Part shown: in pieces, positions 1 through 64,000 of the stretch
Numbering within the stretch: the stretch's first letter is position 1
Layout: each line of letters starts with the position of its first letter
Origin: Streblospio benedicti
Taxonomy: Eukaryota; Annelida; Polychaeta; Spionida; Spionidae
DNA length: 64,000 bases
Direction: 5' to 3'
NCBI GenBank assembly: GCA_019095985.1
Contig: CM032666.1
Coordinates: 52,849,066-52,913,065, forward strand
Program-made: the position numbers and the translations under genes
Notes under the pieces: generated by a model
The model's database searches: none
What the model was told of the DNA's origin: nothing
Seen by the model: the letters and a program-made list of their open reading frames with translations, nothing else

Positions 1-733
1 ATTCGTACGAATCCATAGCCTGATGCTCCCTATAGGTGTAAAAATCGAACCTAAAGCACTGTTGTCTCAATTTTATTTGTGCCCTGCTGCTGCCGTCTGC
101 CCAGTGGCTCGTGCCGTTGTGTGTGTACACTATTTGCTTGTGTGCAAACCTGCGTATTCGTGTCTGCATCTATTGTTACCAACATGTAGTTGATAATGGT
201 GTTGTATTGCAAAAATATTTACACCGGCACCACATGCTGGGTGTTCATTGATGAATTCGCCTTAAAACTTTCGTACAACTCATAATAAGCAGTGAAATTG
301 TATATATGTTGTCCTTTGGTTACATTCATTTTAATTCAGTTGAATTGCATTTGGAATTTCATTAAAACTTATATATCAAGGTGGTAAATTATGTTTCCAT
401 GTAAACAAATAAAAACGCAAAAAATATCCATCAGAAATGCAAGTTAAATACTTCATAAATAGTCATAAACGTCATCAAACGAGAACCAAAGACACTCAGC
501 CAGCAGGTTTGGACGTACATTGTATAGGAGACGGTAGCTATGTCATATTCATCCATATTCGGTAAATACATTGCAATTAAGTATTTACCCCCAACCACAT
601 TCAACCGACCTCGTTTTCAAGAGTCATGTTCCACCTACCCTAACTTACATTGTATAATACACTTTTTCCTCACCCTGATCTGACGATGATGAGATAAGCG
701 TTCTCACCGTACTGTCACGTGTGTCCGTTGCAG
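1..733 (+). other. Intron upstream of CUB1 (partial)
   Basis: AT-rich non-coding sequence ending in the acceptor at 732-733. No signal-peptide exon, phase-1 donor or repeat structure was found here, so the 5' exons of the long transcript lie outside the window. Confidence 0.6.
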
Positions 734-62603
<61,870 letters not shown>

Positions 62604-64000
62604 CAACATTTTCACCGTCTCTTCCCACCGCGTCACCTATGGTGCTCTTTGCAATCATGTCATTTACACAGAGTGTTAAAAACAGTCTATGAACTAAAAA
62701 TGGGCTATAGGAATTATATTAAGTAAGTGATTAAGACAACTATTAATTCATTAACATGCTAAAGCATCTATGGATACTTTGGATACTGGTTATGTTAACT
62801 CTCAAATCATCTGAGTGAGGACTGTTGCTAGAAAAGAAATAACAGATGAAATATACACTTGAGAGAAAATTGCTACCAGTGTTTTTCTTTATTCAACTAC
62901 ATAGAAATAAAGTTTCAAACTGTGTAAAAACAATTCAAGAAATAGAACTAATTTAGATTTAGAGATTTGCAAAACTACTGTAACTATGACATAATCTGTG
63001 TAATATCTTTGCAGGCAAATTAAATTAAGGCCGTGCAATGAACACAGTAAATTGTGTTGATATCTATTTCAACATCTAATAACAAATTTACATCTAAATG
63101 CAATGAGAGCAACTTTTTGTGATGAAACTATGCTTTTTGTGCAAGGCTCTTATATGCAAATTAAAATTTGTCATATTCATATATAGGAAATTTCAGTACA
63201 TACATTATGTTTGAAAGAAACTGTTATACTCGTTATTTTCCTTTGCATTGCAATTATTATTGGAATTTTATGATTATCATACATGAAGCACATTAGAAAG
63301 TGTATCATTTGTCATTGGTAAATGCCAAATAGCAATGTATCAGTTTCCAGAATAATTGAATACTGTTGATGATGTTAGTAATTTTCGTGTTGCACACCGA
63401 GGTGCTTGTCACTATCATTGACCTTCACAATCATTCCCGAGTAGTGAAAACAGAGACTTAGATTTAGACACAAGAAGCCAAGCTACTTGCATCTTACTAC
63501 ATGTGATTTATTTCTTGTATTTTCCCATAAATTGTAAAGACTGCTGGGATTTTGAAAACGACTAGATTTAATATAGTGAATTGTTTGGTAATTACCCGAA
63601 TCTGTATTCTATTTGTGATACCCATTAAGCTATGTTAGTTTTTGGTATGTAATTTAAATTGTATACTTCAAGACCTGTATGTGGATCTATGCATTATAAT
63701 ATACAAGGGAAAAGTTAAATGTGAATTTAAAACTATATGTCAATTATAGCTGATTTTGGAAAACTATATGCATTAATAGTGAATATAAGCATTTTACATA
63801 ATTGAAAAGAAAATAATGGTTAAAGGTGAAGACTATATAAATTAACTTATATCAGTTAGTGAATATGTACAGATGTGTGAGCTGATGTGTTACTAGAAGC
63901 ACGTGCTGGTGAGTGTGTTTAAATGTGTATCTTTTTCTATGATTCTGGATAATGTAAATAGTTGTCATTACTTAGAACTGCAAATGTATTAACATCATAA
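62604..64000 (+). other. 3' UTR and downstream flank
   Basis: AT-rich sequence after the distal stop codon, with AATAAA at 62906-62911. The mRNA end is not determinable; no other gene is seen before the window edge. Confidence 0.5.
62906..62911 (+). terminator. Polyadenylation signal candidate (distal)
   Basis: AATAAA about 300 bases after the stop of the distal last exon. Chance occurrence is possible in this composition. Confidence 0.35.

Overview
The window reads as genomic DNA of an invertebrate animal. Short GT-AG-bounded exons are scattered across kilobases of AT-rich intron that holds microsatellites and non-autonomous DNA transposons. No second gene could be supported. The one coding locus, on the + strand, is a homologue of the C. 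elegans AMPA-receptor auxiliary protein SOL-1 ('suppressor of lurcher'), a type of four-CUB protein known from invertebrates. The species cannot be named from sequence alone. The repeat content and intron sizes would suit a lophotrochozoan such as a mollusc, but that is a weak guess.

Layout: CUB1 is encoded at 734-914 + 1613-1821. CUB2 is encoded at 8978-9194 + 9863-9975 + 11219-11386, followed by a linker exon at 12796-12861. A 46 kb intron (12862-58865) then separates these from CUB3 (58866-59061 + 59512-59699), a 42-nt linker exon (60272-60313), CUB4 (60445-60616 + 60925-61139) and two alternative terminal exons (61328-61446 and 62473-62603), each encoding a different hydrophobic C-terminus. 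Every junction keeps the reading frame. The 5' end of the full-length transcript (signal peptide, start codon) lies left of the window.

The most notable observation is inside the 46 kb intron. Two separate short exon candidates (32677-32749 and 53304-53403) each run from an ATG through a signal-peptide-like sequence to a phase-1 splice donor, and a 30-nt phase 1-1 microexon candidate lies at 46991-47020. All are phase-compatible with the CUB3 exon. The locus may therefore have internal promoters that make short secreted or membrane-anchored proteins carrying only CUB3-CUB4, alongside the four-CUB form. With the two alternative last exons, this would be a modular locus giving several ectodomain and anchor combinations. 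It is inferred from reading frame and splice-site logic, not shown.

The introns also hold a 31-bp minisatellite that has copied the CUB2 exon end together with its 5' splice site, two TTA-flanked Harbinger-like MITEs (one inserted in that minisatellite), an 8-bp-TSD element with long inverted repeats, two copies of a tiny element with 9-bp TSDs, a 1.7 kb foldback element with a 9-bp TSD, a pogo-like MITE, large (GT)n and (AT)n tracts, and recurrent CGG/GCC-rich islands that may be regulatory.
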